A stretch of 64,000 bases of DNA from Primula veris (taxonomy: Eukaryota > Streptophyta > Magnoliopsida > Ericales > Primulaceae), in contig OY821747.1 in the NCBI GenBank assembly GCA_963682055.1, positions 24,674,126-24,738,125 of the forward strand, in the 5' to 3' direction. Positions 11,522-22,807 of this stretch are shown piece after piece. A program made the position numbers and the translations under genes. The notes under the pieces are model-generated. The model ran no database searches. It had not been told where the DNA came from and saw only the letters and a program-made list of their open reading frames with translations. Position 1 is the stretch's first letter. Each line of letters starts with the position of its first letter.

Positions 11522-12037
11522 CTAAAAAGAGGAAGAACTGTTGTACGATGAGTAGGAAGGAACAAAACCAAGGTCGATCACTTCGTCATCCGTCGAGGTG
11601 TCCACCTCAGTATCATCACCTTCCAAAACCTCATGAGGAAGAAGAGAATCAAAATTAGTGGTATAAATGCCCACAAGACGACCAACCAAAAGGCGAGCGG
11701 CAAACTCATCTGCTTTGGTTCGGTTATGAAGTTCAGTAGCAGCAATATTTTGAGCATCGTCATAGGGCAGCGATCGGACTTGGCTTAAAGAGGCCATTGA
11801 ATTGTGCTGGGCACAAGAAGCTTGGTTATGCTTAACCAACGCATTGGCTCGGGGTACAAACGACCTTAGCTTGTTAAGCCACCTATTCCTTACATGCCAA
11901 TATCGGTTCAAACAACGCTCTTGAATAGAAAAAACAACCTCGGTAGGTTCCATATAATCCCTAAAGGCAGATGAATGGGACTTAAGTTTTTTCCTAAGTC
12001 GCACACACCGATCATAAAGTTTGTCATTCTTCCCCAT
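11522..12037 (-). CDS. Antisense ORF a in Tat element, unknown function
   Basis: A 171-codon ORF read against the pol direction. The N-terminal half is basic and helical (MGKNDKLYDRCVRLRKKL), the C-terminus acidic and Ser-rich. I recognise no domain. It is probably the last exon of one of the antisense genes of this element and not a host gene. Frames upstream (12038-12496) carry no long ORF. Confidence 0.35.
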   Translation of the reverse strand: MGKNDKLYDRCVRLRKKLKSHSSAFRDYMEPTEVVFSIQERCLNRYWHVRNRWLNKLRSFVPRANALVKHNQASCAQHNSMASLSQVRSLPYDDAQNIAATELHNRTKADEFAARLLVGRLVGIYTTNFDSLLPHEVLEGDDTEVDTSTDDEVIDLGFVPSYSSYNSSSSF

Positions 12038-12496
12038 GAGCTCAATGTAAATCTAATTGGCACGAGCATGGTCCGCCACATCAGACGAGGCCCCACCCCA
12101 AGCAACAGTGGAAGGTCCCTGCCCAGGATTACCAAGGGCCGGAGAACTAGCCTGATGCAGCAAAGTAGAAAGTGCCTAAAAAGGTAAAACAAAAAAGCAC
12201 ATCAACAAGGGTCGAAGAAGCAACAAGTGGAATTAAAAATATCAAACGTTTGTAGAAATTACAATCCACAAAATAATCCAGTTTTAATACAAGTCCTAAA
12301 CTAGTCAGTCGGACAAATGAGGTACAAGGTCATCGGAAGAGGCATGGGCTTCCTCGACTTCGGTAAAATGAACCTCTCCCATTGACGTGATCTGTGACCC
12401 AAGGCGCCTCCTTACCTCAAGATCGATATTATTTAAAACAACGGTAGTCTCATCAACACGTGCCATGGCACCAACCATACGTTCCGCTCGGGCTAG

Positions 12497-12760
12497 TCAC
12501 CGGGTACCTTTTACATACTCATATTGCTCCAGAACAGTGGCACGTGACCAATAAGCCCTAACGAACGAAACTAGAAGGCCAGCATCTTCAAACACGGCCT
12601 CAAGCACCAAATTTAGAGTGGTGACTCGATCCGGTACATCATCGTGTGAATGACGAAGCCAACCTAAAAGTTCTTTTGCTTTTCCCTTGTTCGCAGTATA
12701 ATGAGCCGTCTTCCAGATGAATTCCTCACCCAAATCACGTAAGTGAGTCGAACTATTCAC
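12497..12760 (-). CDS. Antisense ORF b in Tat element, unknown function
   Basis: An 87-codon ORF with predicted helices (LGWLRHSHDDVPDRVTTLNL), no known motif. Its position between two other antisense ORFs suggests an exon of the same transcript. Coding status uncertain. Confidence 0.3.
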   Translation of the reverse strand: MNSSTHLRDLGEEFIWKTAHYTANKGKAKELLGWLRHSHDDVPDRVTTLNLVLEAVFEDAGLLVSFVRAYWSRATVLEQYEYVKGTR

Positions 12761-13099
12761 AATATGGACGTTAAGATCGTCTATATTACGATGAGCTAGG
12801 GCTAACTCCTACGAAGGGCAAATACCGCCCAACTCAGGTTTAACCACATCACAGGCCAGATCCTCGGCCGACCTATGAACAGACCGGGACAGAACCTTCT
12901 CGGACAAATGATTAACCAGTATCTGACACAACACTATTACCTTCAACATACGCAGAGATATACCAATTAACCAAGAAAGAGAAACAAAGAGGCATGAAGA
13001 GTAGTAAAATAAAATGTACAAATATTACAGAAATATCCACACAAAGACCCACAAGTCAGACTGAAAACAAATCTATTGTTCAGCAAAAGAAATTACAAC

Positions 13100-15291
13100 A
13101 GCAAAACTTTAGGGGTTAACTTGAGGACGAGATCCTTGAGCAAATGACCCCAAGCCAGAGCTAGATCGAGGAGTAGGAGGAAATCGAGGAGACATGCAAC
13201 AAAGGTTGCTCTGACACCTGAAGATGGGCCCAATCTACCAGAAGAGGAGGAGCGATGCGAGACACGATATAAACAAAGTTTGCCCAAGCCACATGCGAAT
13301 TGGGAACCTTGACAGTCTTTAAAGCCCACACATGAGACCGAAATGTATGATAGTTGACAAATTGGGACATGGTAATGTCACGAGCCCTCTTTTCAGATGC
13401 ATGCTTGGCTTCAGCTTCGATCAATCGCAAGTTATTGGCCTCTTCAGCAGCCTCTTTATTGTCCTCCAACTTCACAATAACCTCCTACAAACCTTGTTTC
13501 TTCGTCTCTACGCTCCGCTTCTCTTCGACAAGCTTCAACTTGTCTACATCTACCGCCACATTTCATGCCTTCAAAAGGGAAATTTCAGCATCCTTGACAG
13601 CTATAGCAGACTCAAGTTGGGAAGCACTATATGCACCCTTAGCTTGCCTAAGATTAATCATTAGGCGATCCCGCATATCAACAAAAGCAATGATTAAAAA
13701 AAAAACCATGAAGAACAAAGTCAGGGGTCTGTAGGGTAGCCTCATTGTTAGATCGACTAGATAACCCCGCTATATCCTTGTGAGCAAGTGGCATAAGGGC
13801 GCAGCAAGCCATTGCAGTTGAGCGGGTGGTCTTGAGCAAGTTGCCACCACACCGGGCAATATAATGCTTCATCCGATCAATATCCACACCCACATCAACT
13901 GCCTCTGCAGGAGAACCCTCGACTCCAGCAACAGGGGCATCTAAATCATGGTCCTCTTCACCAGCCCCATCCTCATTAATAACCCCAACCCCGGTCTCAA
14001 GAACCAACGACTCGGTAGAGTGCTATTCCAAATGAAGAGAAGACATATCAGGGAGATCCATAATACCCTCCGCCATCTCTTGGTAGTTCACATGACCAAA
14101 CAGGTCAGGATACTCCCCCTGAAACAAAAGAATGCACATATACCGAGCAAGGGCAAGAGTAACCAGTAAGCTAGGAGAACACTGATAAACACAAATGCAA
14201 AGTATAAAAATAAAAATAAAATAAATAAATAAATAAATTTACCGGAGGCTTGGTAATGATCCCACCCTCTTAAGGGTTGGAAAGAGTAGAAAGATCTCCC
14301 AAAGGGGAATGCAGCTCCACAAGCAGCCCACCCCCAACCTTCGCTGGCACCCCCAAAATCATCCACAACTTCTGGCCTCCCCTCTCCAACAACTCCATCA
14401 ACATCCTCAACCTCCTCCACATCCCCATCCACGAGCATAGACTCCACCCTTCTGGTCTTTGTACGGCGGACATCAAGGCCCGAGGAAGCAGTAGGACGTT
14501 TACGCTCACCCACCTTCGTGAGGAAAGCAGAACCCTCAGCTCTGGGCTTAGCAACCCCTACAGAAGCGGGTTTAGACCAGAAGAAAGAAGAGCCCTTTCT
14601 CCCACAAAAAATCAAGACCCTATTTGCGATAGTGTCCCAAAAATCCTGGTCGGACTCAGAGGGGATGACGGGGGGACAATTGCATCGGTTCCCTGGGTCA
14701 GCAACATACCCGAGAAGCCTGGGAGCACCACGGTTCTCAGCTTTCCTCTCCGGACCCCACCACTTCCACAGAGTAAGAAGTTTGTTGGGATGAGGAGCCC
14801 CAAGAGCAGGAAGGTGGGGAGCAACAAGGGCAGGGCTAGGAATAGGACGGCCCAATAGGCACCAGTTCCCTAACACTATCAAAGTATCGAGGTTATGCTC
14901 TTTGTTTGTCTCTGGGAACAAGCCGATCAAAGCTCCTCGCCGACTTGAGGTAACAACTCTGAATGTCGAAGTGGAGGCCATAAACGCCAAGAATATCCTT
15001 CATCTCTACCTTCACTCTAGCTAGATCAGCGAGCTTCTTCAACCCGCTTAAAATCCGATTACCGTTCAAAGTCAGCTGACAAGGAGCAATTTGAAAGGTT
15101 TCAAAAAATGAGGCCACCCAGTCCGACAAGGGAAGCATCAGCTTTCTCTTCAAAAGAGCAGAGACACGAATAGCAAGCTCCCCCTCCCGAACAGAACCCA
15201 AAACTTTCTCATCCGATGAAGACTTTCGGAAAAACACATCAACGGGTATATTAGCCCGAACACGAAAGTCTTCTTCCGAAACTTGCGCCAA
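13100..15291 (-). pseudogene. Antisense gene of Tat element with putative gypsy-type transposon domain and coiled coil
   Basis: Starting at the ATG at 15291, the first 132 codons include LPLSDWVASFFETFQIAPCQ followed by a LTLNGNRILSGLKKL-type segment. This resembles the plant 'putative gypsy type transposon' domain (Transposase_28 type), found in proteins encoded by such retroelements. The frame continues by overlap into 14990-14088 (300 codons, with an acidic EEVEDVDG stretch), then pieces at 14007-13678, 13745-13563 and 13475-13161. The last pieces are Glu/Lys/Ala-rich and look like a coiled coil. Frame changes could be introns or lesions. Function unknown. Confidence 0.55.
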
Positions 15292-15529
15292 CTAGGCTAG
15301 ACATTGTTGCAAATAGTCCTGCCAACGACAAAAACATATACCATAAGAAAAGGAGGAAATCAAAGCAGTAAAAGAGCAACAGAAACACAAATCATCAACA
15401 TCGACACAAATATAATCCAAACACCTAAAACTCCAAATAAACTAAAATAAAGAACACAACAGTAGACAAGGAAAATCAAAGATAAGCAACAAAACAAAGG
15501 CAGTCCAAATCAAATAATAAGACGAAATA

Positions 15530-15835
15530 AACCAAAAACCACCACAAAATCAAAAATAAAATTTAATATAATAATATATAATAGATTCGTATATCAAAGA
15601 GGGACAAAACCCAGTAAAAAAACTAAAAACCACCACAAGATCTCAAATAAAAAAAAATATAGTAATATATAATAGATTCGTATGTGAAAGAGGGACAAAA
15701 CCCAGTAAATAAACCAAAAACCACCACAAGAACAAAAATAAAAAACAATATAATAATATATAATAAATTTGTATGTTAAAGAGGGACAAAACCCAGTAAA
15801 TAAGCCAAAAACAAGGATAATAACACAATCAACAC
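15530..15835. repeat. Three copies of a 91-bp tandem repeat
   Basis: GAGGGACAAAACCCAGTAAA recurs at about 15599, 15690 and 15781 (period 91 bp), each followed by an AACCACCACAAGA-like segment and an AATATATAATA run. It lies between two antisense gene parts, likely in an intron or upstream region. Confidence 0.75.
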
Positions 15836-16023
15836 ATAAAAATTGAGCAAAAACCCTTAAAGCCAACGAGTTTTAGAAAGAACGCACGATAAGGAGGTTA
15901 TGAAAATACTTACTCCCGACATAATCACGTAGACAGAGGAAATAAGATGCAACAACGGCGGAGAATTAGAGAAGAAAATACTTACTCCCGACATAACCCC
16001 CTTATTTGGGAACATCAGGACTA

Positions 16024-16047
16024 CCCCCCCCCCCCCCCCCCCCCCCC
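16024..16047. repeat. Homopolymer run of 24 C
   Basis: An uninterrupted C run; the opposite strand would be poly-G. Length may vary or be a sequencing artefact. Confidence 0.9.
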
Positions 16048-16126
16048 TCCAATCCGCATCCTTCTTAGCCAACAACTCTTCAAGATGTTCTTTCTCCCTC
16101 AATAAGCGAGAGATGCCATGCTCCGC

Positions 16127-16393
16127 CTATGCCAAGAGACAAGCAAGAGACCTACACTCCTTTTCGACCGCATAGTGATCCATCTTCTCTTCATCCCAGT
16201 ACTTTTTCCACCTTTTACAATCGGTCTCAGAAATCATGAGTTTTATTTTCAAAACTTTGATATCAATCTCAACTAATTCGACCGGAGTTAACTCTTCTTC
16301 ACCGTCAGAAGGAGTCCGAACGGGCAGTAAGTAAGTGGGCTCACTCTCAAGGGCAGCTTTAGCCTTGGCAGCAAATCTGGTAATGAGAGCCAT
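16127..16393 (-). CDS. Antisense small coiled-coil ORF c
   Basis: From the ATG at 16393 (MALITRFAAKAKAALESEP) the ORF runs to a stop at 16127, about 88 codons. The C-terminal half is charged and helical (LVEIDIKVLKIKLMISETD). An upstream in-frame ATG at 16429 would add a hydrophobic Phe-rich leader; I prefer 16393 because it is 85 bp from a TATA box (16478-16486), like the neighbouring ORFs. Function unknown. Confidence 0.4.
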   Translation of the reverse strand: MALITRFAAKAKAALESEPTYLLPVRTPSDGEEELTPVELVEIDIKVLKIKLMISETDCKRWKKYWDEEKMDHYAVEKECRSLACLLA

Positions 16394-16477
16394 CTCAAAG
16401 AAAAAGTGTTGAAAGAAGAAAAGATACAAGAGTAAGAAAGGAAATTATATGAAAAATAAAGAGAAACACAAGAGAGC

Positions 16478-16486
16478 ATTTATACA
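16478..16486 (-). promoter_or_regulatory. TATA box for antisense ORF c
   Basis: On the minus strand GTATAAATG, 85 bp before the ATG at 16393. Confidence 0.45.
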
Positions 16487-16495
16487 AAGTCAAGG

Positions 16496-16575
16496 GGCAC
16501 GAAAAACTAAGCAACACAATGGTCCAAATTCAAAAGGGGCACGAAAAACTAAGCAACACAACGGTCCAAATTCAA
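16496..16575. repeat. Two-copy direct repeat upstream of ORF c
   Basis: GGGGCACGAAAAACTAAGCA plus ACACAA-GGTCCAAATTCAAAA occurs twice, about 43 bp apart, just upstream of the TATA box of ORF c. Confidence 0.8.
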
Positions 16576-16697
16576 AAGAAAGCACGAGTTACAGCCATAC
16601 ACGTGTACCGATTCAAAAATTAAATAAATAATACACCAACAATAATAAAAGAAAGAAAATACAGTTAATAATTAATAACAGCAAAAGACCCAAAAAA

Positions 16698-17181
16698 TTA
16701 AGGGTTACTAGAGGGAAAAGCCGAGCCCCATACATGGGAGCAAGATCCTTGATGACTCGAGGACCTACTGCCCATAAGTCGAGCTCGATAAGAGGATTTT
16801 TCATCAATAAGAGCATCGTTCACCGATCTAAGAGAATCAATGTCATCTTTAAGCTGAGCATTTTTAGCCAATAGACTGGCGGACCCCCAGAGGATCCCGA
16901 TCAAACTCCTCCTGGGCCTGGGCCTGGTCTCGAATTTCCTCAGGCTCATACCAAGCACTCATTTGGCGGTCCCTCTCAAATAATAGCTCGTCCAGACGAC
17001 GAGCCAAAGTATCACACTCTGCCCTTTTGAGTATCCAGAGATCATCTGTCAAGGAAACCAATCGTCTTAAGGTCAAGTCCCCGAACTCCCTCTCAATAGT
17101 AAGCAAACGTTAGCGAGTCTAAGTTAGCAACTCGTCCAGATCCCTCATCCGAGCATGAACTCCCATCCGAGGAGTAGCCAT
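16698..17181 (-). pseudogene. Antisense small coiled-coil ORF d (broken)
   Basis: An ATG at 17181 opens MATPRMGVHARMRDLDELL, followed by two stops close together at about 17110-17121. The same frame then continues as LTIEREFGDLTLRRLVSLTD down to about 16864. A frame change leads to 16958-16698, which has a coiled-coil-like LKDDIDSLRSVNDALIDEKS and a Ser-rich tail. TATA box at 17271-17281. It looks like a paralogous sibling of ORFs c and e in layout, although sequence similarity is weak. Confidence 0.4.
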
Positions 17182-17270
17182 TTATGAATCAGCGATCACC
17201 CTTGATATATATGTTACACTCGAACAGAAAATTATGTAGTAGAGAGATGAGAAATGAGGAACCAGGGCAA

Positions 17271-17281
17271 GGTATTTATAG
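17271..17281 (-). promoter_or_regulatory. TATA box for antisense ORF d
   Basis: Minus-strand CTATAAATACC, 91 bp before the ATG at 17181. Confidence 0.5.
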
Positions 17282-17695
17282 AACTTAAAAATCAAAAGGC
17301 GACTACAAGGCATGGTGATGCACCAGCAGTGGTGCAAACAGATTTAAATGTTTGAATGTCAGTAAAGAGTACGAATAACAATCACGTGGGCTGTAATACA
17401 AACAATGGCACAAACAGCTGTTAAGTGGTGTCAGTCAAAGTACGTACAACAATCACATGGGACGAAGTACAGTTGTACAAACAGTTTAATTGTTGAAGGT
17501 TAGTCAAAGTATGAACAACAATCACGTGGGTATGCAAAAATAAAGGAAAAAGCAAGGAAAAGCTCCATACACCATCGTCATATAATCAAAAAGAAGACAA
17601 AGGGTGAATATAAAACAGCAGGGAACAGTAAATTGTTATTTCGTTAAAGGAAGATTACCCGAACGACTACATCGTTCAAAGAACAAAAAGAAAAA

Positions 17696-17995
17696 TTAAA
17701 AAGCGCTCGAGGAAGAACTAAACCCATGAGATGGACCAGCCACCTCTCCACCCTTCAAGGCATCGACCCTCCCACGAAGAACCTCATTCTCGTCGACCAA
17801 GGCCAGGTGTGCTTGCCTGGTATACTTCAACTCTGACCGTAACCAGGACAACTCTCTCACCATCTCGCTATGATGGTACTGTATGATTTTCAGCTCTCCC
17901 TCCTCCTCTAAGAGCAAACCCTTGACATTGTGGGTAAATGCCTCATAAGCCTCCACTTGCAGTGCTAGGGCGCTTTTGGAAGAAGAAGAAGACAT
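17696..17995 (-). CDS. Antisense small coiled-coil ORF e
   Basis: A 99-codon intact ORF. It starts MSSSSSKSALALQVEAYEAF, has a heptad-like helical centre (ELSWLRSELKYTRQAHLALV) and ends in a Ser-rich tail. A TATA box lies 100 bp upstream (18095-18103). No known domain. Together with c and d it forms a row of three small antisense transcription units inside the retroelement. Confidence 0.45.
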   Translation of the reverse strand: MSSSSSKSALALQVEAYEAFTHNVKGLLLEEEGELKIIQYHHSEMVRELSWLRSELKYTRQAHLALVDENEVLRGRVDALKGGEVAGPSHGFSSSSSAF

Positions 17996-18094
17996 TGGTA
18001 AGGATAAGTGTGTAGAAATATGAGAAGTGTACAGAAAAGTGGAGGGCGAATTAATAAAGAAAGCAATGAAGAAAAAAGTGTGTTACTCAGGGCA

Positions 18095-18103
18095 CTTATA
18101 TAG
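18095..18103 (-). promoter_or_regulatory. TATA box for antisense ORF e
   Basis: Minus-strand CTATATAAG, 100 bp before the ATG at 17995. Confidence 0.5.
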
Positions 18104-18250
18104 TGATACGGATAAGTATGAAATTGGAAAGTGCAACCGTTTAAAGAAAAACGTTGGAAACGTGTCAATCGGAGAGACGCAACTATCAAAAAAGAACCAC
18201 CGAATTCATGTCACTTAGGGAAACGCAACCGTTTAAAAAAATTGGAAAAC

Positions 18251-18662
18251 AATTTACAAAACTGGAAAAAAAAAAAAAATTCTAAATCTAAACAGTTTTT
18301 TTGACATTGTAATACAAATTTTAACCGGCGGTCTCCGGCATTTGAAAAAAAAAATAAAAATGTAAAAATAAAGAAAAAGTCAAAAAATAAAAATAAATAA
18401 TAAAATAGAAAAATTATAAAATTTGGAAAAAAATTAAAAATTGAGAAAAAAATTTCAATCTAATACAATTTTTTTAACAATTCAGTCTCCTCTCTCATCA
18501 TTATTCTCTCACCTTTTCATGACTATTAGTACAGAAGATAGGATAGAAATAATTAAAATAATGCAAGTAAACTGTTTAGTTATTACAAGCAACAAGATAT
18601 AAGGAATGTGTTAAACGGTTAAATGTATGTAAATTGTATTGGTTAAACTTAAAAAGAAGCAT
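18251..18662. other. AT-rich gene-free DNA
   Basis: A- and T-rich low-complexity sequence between two retroelements; no 3' LTR of the Tat element and no gene seen. Confidence 0.4.
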
Positions 18663-21104
18663 TTTGTGATACCCCTGAATAAAATACTTATATAATATAC
18701 TTGTTTTATATTAAAGAAGTGACGAATTATATATTTGTATATATATATATATATATATATATGATGATAAATATGTAAGGAAAAAAAACCATATAACTTC
18801 AAAACTAAGAAAAATTATGTGGGACCCACTTCGTTTTTATCTGTTTCTCCTCTTCACCTCATCATTTATTCTTTTGATGTACATACCAATACATACAGAT
18901 ATAGATAGAGATATTATGTATGTACATACCAATACATACAGATGTACATACACATATACCAATACATATGCAGACAATATATACAGAGAGATATTCTGAG
19001 AGGGAGGAAGATATAGATAGAGATACATATAAACACTCTTTAAACCTCATTTTCTCTCAAATCAGTTATCTTTTTTCAATCTGTCTTCTCCGTTGAGTAG
19101 CTATCGCAAGGAAGAGTGTATCGAGCTATATTTTTAGTATTGAGCCCTTTTAAAAGCTGAAATACTTGGTTTGTTAGTTGGTTCTTTTCGGGTTCTTATG
19201 GGTTGATCGCAAGTGGGTTTTAAGCTGAATTTTGAGGCTATGCGCGAGAAGTCTCGACCCTCCTCGTTGCGTGTTCGTTGCAGCCCATTTGTAGCCTTTC
19301 TTAGCTTCGATCCAGGTACCATTTTGGTACTTAAACGGGAGTCTTTATGTTGTATTATTGCAGGAATCGGTTTCCTCTTTCTCTTTGATATTTGTTGTTT
19401 ATCAAGTAATATTACTTGTAGTCTTTGATGCACCACTGAACTTGCTGTTCAATGACTTTGCTGAGGTACCGTTCGGTGGCAGAGTTTTATTCATTATGAG
19501 GGCAAGAACGTGTTCCTTGTTTTATTAGATAATTTATTCAATTGTGGAGTATCCAGAGTTGGCTATTTGTAGTATTGTACTTGTAGACTCGTGGTGGTAA
19601 TTACATAGCCGAAAGTGGTTGGTTACATGTTTTATTGTTTATTGGAGGTACTCTTACGGTACTCAAAAAGAAGGCGGGTTTACTCGTGATGGAGGACATG
19701 AATTAGTTGATGTATTTTTTTTTTCCTGGTCGGTTTCTTGTTAGGGCGCAGTTTATAATAGTGGAGTTATCTATAGTATTCTTTAGAAACTTAAACCACC
19801 ACAAGGATCTTGTTGAGCTTTTTGACCAAATCTCACGTAAATTCTGAAATATTATCAGCATGTTATCTATCGAGGCACTTTCCTGGTGCTTAGAAAAAAT
19901 GAGAGTGAAGTATTTGTTTGGAAGCAGAATTGTTTATTTGCTGTGATGTGGTACCGTTGTGGTACATAAAGAAAGGTGTAATGCTGCGGTATTTACTTTC
20001 CTGATATCATCATGTTATTTAGAGTGGTAAATATTATTAGAAAGTGAAGTTATGCCGTTGATTCTGATTATTTACCACCTTTGTTGAGGTACTGGTACCA
20101 AATGCGAGTTTTAGTTGTTACGAAAAACATGAACTGGTTTTCTATTTGGTTATTTTATTCACTTCATTGTTGTTTATATTAGTTTAACTCTTGGTTGTTT
20201 ATATTCAGTCGGACCGAGGCTCGGGATAAAACCAATGTTTTTGTAGTTCATTGAGTAGTAAAACCATATGAATACATGATACTATTGTGAATGATATGTA
20301 TGTCACTGTTCTAGTGATTACAGTAGCCTTAATTGCTAATATTAATGTTTTACCATATAATTCATGAACTGAACTGGAATAATGAGGCGAAGAAAATAAG
20401 GAGTGGTGTTGTGTTGTTTCATATTGTCGTGTCTTTTTTATTGGTTTTGGATTCACGTGCCACAGGGGTTCCGGTGGGTCTCGTGCTCACGGAAAATACG
20501 GCAATAGCCGGCGTATGGTTTCATGAGGAGTTGACTCCATACGTGGATCTGAGGCGATCCGACACTATATTTGTGAATCCGACTTTAAACACATTTGAAT
20601 CGTTTATCGAGTCATGCCACTTGGCGTAAATAGTTGAGATAGAGGAGTTTAGCGGAGGAGAAATAAAAAGACGGTATATGGATAAAAAAATTCAAAATAT
20701 ATATATGCATTGCATTATTATTCTTTTCAGTTTGTTGACGTAAATATAATGAATAATTGACTCACTCTTTTCCTTCGTTTTCTCGTCTTTGCTTATTTTA
20801 TTCTTTTAGGTGGAGGCTCAGATGTAGAGAGTTCCTGAACAGGTTGAGCTTTTGAGTGGGGCTGTGAGCGGGCTAGATTTTGGGTTGCACGTGTAGTGTA
20901 GACATTCATGGCCTATTTAGTTTGGTGTTGTACTTTGTAAATAATGTACATTACATCTGGTTGGGTGGAAAACGTACTGTTGTAGTATAATTTTTGTGTA
21001 AGATATGTCAAAACAGTGTGTTTGGAAACATTTATTCTCTTCGAGTGTGTTTTCTTTACCTTTCAAATTCAGGTTCCGGATTTGATGAAAGCAAGTGTTT
21101 GACA
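18663..21104 (+). repeat. Probable 5' LTR / leader region
   Basis: It ends TTTGACA directly before the primer-binding site. The start near TGTGATACCCC at 18664 is a guess. It contains dinucleotide-type TATACATA repeats at 18735-19025 and a recurring GAGGTAC...GGTAC motif at about 19313, 19464, 19646, 19949 and 20090. No protein-coding gene seen. Confidence 0.4.
18700..18790 (+). repeat. 85-bp direct repeat, left copy
   Basis: TTTTATATTAAAGAAGTGA, then ATTTGTATATAT, then GATGATAAATATGTAAGG; matched by 25212-25290. Confidence 0.8.
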
Positions 21105-21106
21105 GC

Positions 21107-21119
21107 TTGGTATCAGAGC
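21107..21119 (+). other. Primer-binding site (initiator tRNA-Met type)
   Basis: TTGGTATCAGAGC is the usual complement to the 3' end of initiator tRNA-Met, found directly after the 5' LTR in many plant LTR elements. Confidence 0.75.
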
Positions 21120-21544
21120 GAACCTGGTTTATAGTTTTAGGTGCCCTTGAATTTAAGGAGGTGTGCATTGGTAGATGATTGTTTAGGTAACGGGATGGTA
21201 GTGTTATTTAATATTATTTGAATTCTTTTTCTCGCATCTTTTTTTTTCTAACTTGTGGAGCAGTGGGATACGAGGTGGCGGTAGGCGTTCCGTGGGAGAG
21301 CGGGGTGTGTGGCTGCTCGATGAGGGGCACAGAATGTGCGTGTTTTGTGTATTTTGTAGGGTTTTTTTTATATATATACATGGTGTAGTGTGGGTGATTT
21401 GCTTTTGAAGTTTATGATTATTTATTTTGTTTGGTATGTGTTTAAACTTGTTTATGTTGCATCTTCGTCCTTCATCAATTCTTTTTGAAGCGTTATATCA
21501 TGGATGTGTATTGTGTACTCTTTGGATTATGCTCGTACTTGTCA

Positions 21545-21782
21545 TAGCAACAGCGCTGGGCCTGCCCATTGATACATCCCACAGAAGAATGATTGTCATC
21601 TGGTGAGGCTGTGAAGTACAAGATCTCCTTCGACACATTTTGTCTGATCCTAAGGAAGAGGGTGCCAAATCACTCTTCAAGGGTGCTGGTGCTAACATCA
21701 TCCGAGTTGTTGCTGGTGCTGGTGTGCTTGCTGGCTATGGCAAGCTCCAGGTTCTTGTTTTCGGAAAGAAGTATGGCCAAAG
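21545..21782 (+). pseudogene. Captured fragment of a mitochondrial ADP/ATP carrier gene
   Basis: Translation gives, in order, LPIDTSHRRM (the third PX[DE]XXR-type carrier signature, altered), SGEAVKYK, then [20 protein letters not shown] and [17 protein letters not shown]. These are the C-terminal repeat and end of plant ADP/ATP translocases, which exchange ADP and ATP across the inner mitochondrial membrane. Two frameshifts and the loss of the upstream two thirds make it a non-functional fragment. It lies inside a retroelement between primer-binding site and integrase remnant, so transduction or capture is the likely origin. Confidence 0.85.
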
Positions 21783-22807
21783 TTGAGCTTAAATGATTAA
21801 AGCAATTCATGACATGTTGTCTCTTATTTATTTATCTTTGAAAACAAAATCGTAGATGGTGATGAAAATCATTTTGTAGTCATAGGTGTTTTAAGAATTT
21901 CGTACCAGGGGAGTTTTACTCTGATAATTTGCTTTTAGAGGGATTTTAATCACCTATCACCCTTAAACAATCGATTTTGCGGAGAAGCTTTTTGCTCATA
22001 TGAACTTCGGTAATTGATTTGCAACTACAGTTACGGATATGGTTCATCTTTGAGAAGGTGTATGTTTTATATGATTTTATGATCTTGAAGAAGTTTTTGT
22101 TATAGTGAATATCTGAATTAACAACTCACTAGTGTAGTACTATCCTGACTTGTCTATTCAATATATGGCCTCATATGGAAGTATAATAATTTTATGTTCA
22201 ATTTGTTTTACGATATAAGCTTTTCAAAGTAGTAATTGAAATTCTTGCTGCTTTCCACAGAATGGTATTTGTTACCATGGATTACAATCCCTACGTGATT
22301 ACAAAATGGACAGGGGTTCTGTTTAAATTCTATGTTCATTAAATTTTGAATACTTCATTCTTTTTCAGCTTGGTTGCGATAAGCTGGAATATTTAGAAGA
22401 GCTTCAATGTTATAGCTTTTTCAATCCTAATGGCTTGGCTTATAACTTATAAGCAGATAAACTTATACAACAAGAGTTCTAACAAAAACTTTTAAGACGG
22501 TGCTAAAAGATGCAATGACTAAGGTCTCTTTTCTTAAGACGAAATCGTTGATTTTGTAACTATTCTAGGAAAACTAGGTGATTGCAACTTTAAATAGTTA
22601 TTTGAGATTATCTCACATATCAACGCAATTAACTAGTAATAAAAGCTGCATGGCTGTGATGTCTATGGCGGTTTCTGGGAAATTATATTATGATTGAGAG
22701 CTTGTTTACTTGACTTTGGGGGTAACAAGGAGATTTACTTATCTTGAGTAGATTTCTATTATAATAAAAGCTGTGAATCGAGTATAGAATTGCGCATTTT
22801 GAACCTT
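21783..22807. other. Internal retroelement DNA without readable gene
   Basis: AT-rich, no ORF above noise, no recognisable pol motif. Confidence 0.4.

Larger units (their letters stand above)
3895..18250 (+). mobile_element. Decayed Ty3/gypsy element, Tat lineage, with antisense gene block
   Basis: The pol order protease, reverse transcriptase, RNase H, second RNase H, integrase identifies Ty3/gypsy; the second (archaeal-type) RNase H and the long antisense region after pol are known features of the Tat lineage. The primer-binding site resembles the TGGCGCCGTCTG-type site of Tat elements. Many stops and frameshifts make it non-autonomous. No convincing 3' LTR was found on the right, so the right boundary is approximate. 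Confidence 0.75.

Noticed and set aside
14277..14858. Plus-strand ORF of 193 codons
   Set aside because: Antisense shadow of the longer minus-strand ORF 14990-14088, which has domain and neighbour support.
18837..19050. Tyr/Ile/Val-rich ORFs around 18.8-19.05 kb
   Set aside because: Translation of TACATA/TATAGA simple repeats.
21107..21119. Possible tRNA-related gene
   Set aside because: The short GGTATCAGAGC match is a retroelement primer-binding site; there is no cloverleaf around it.
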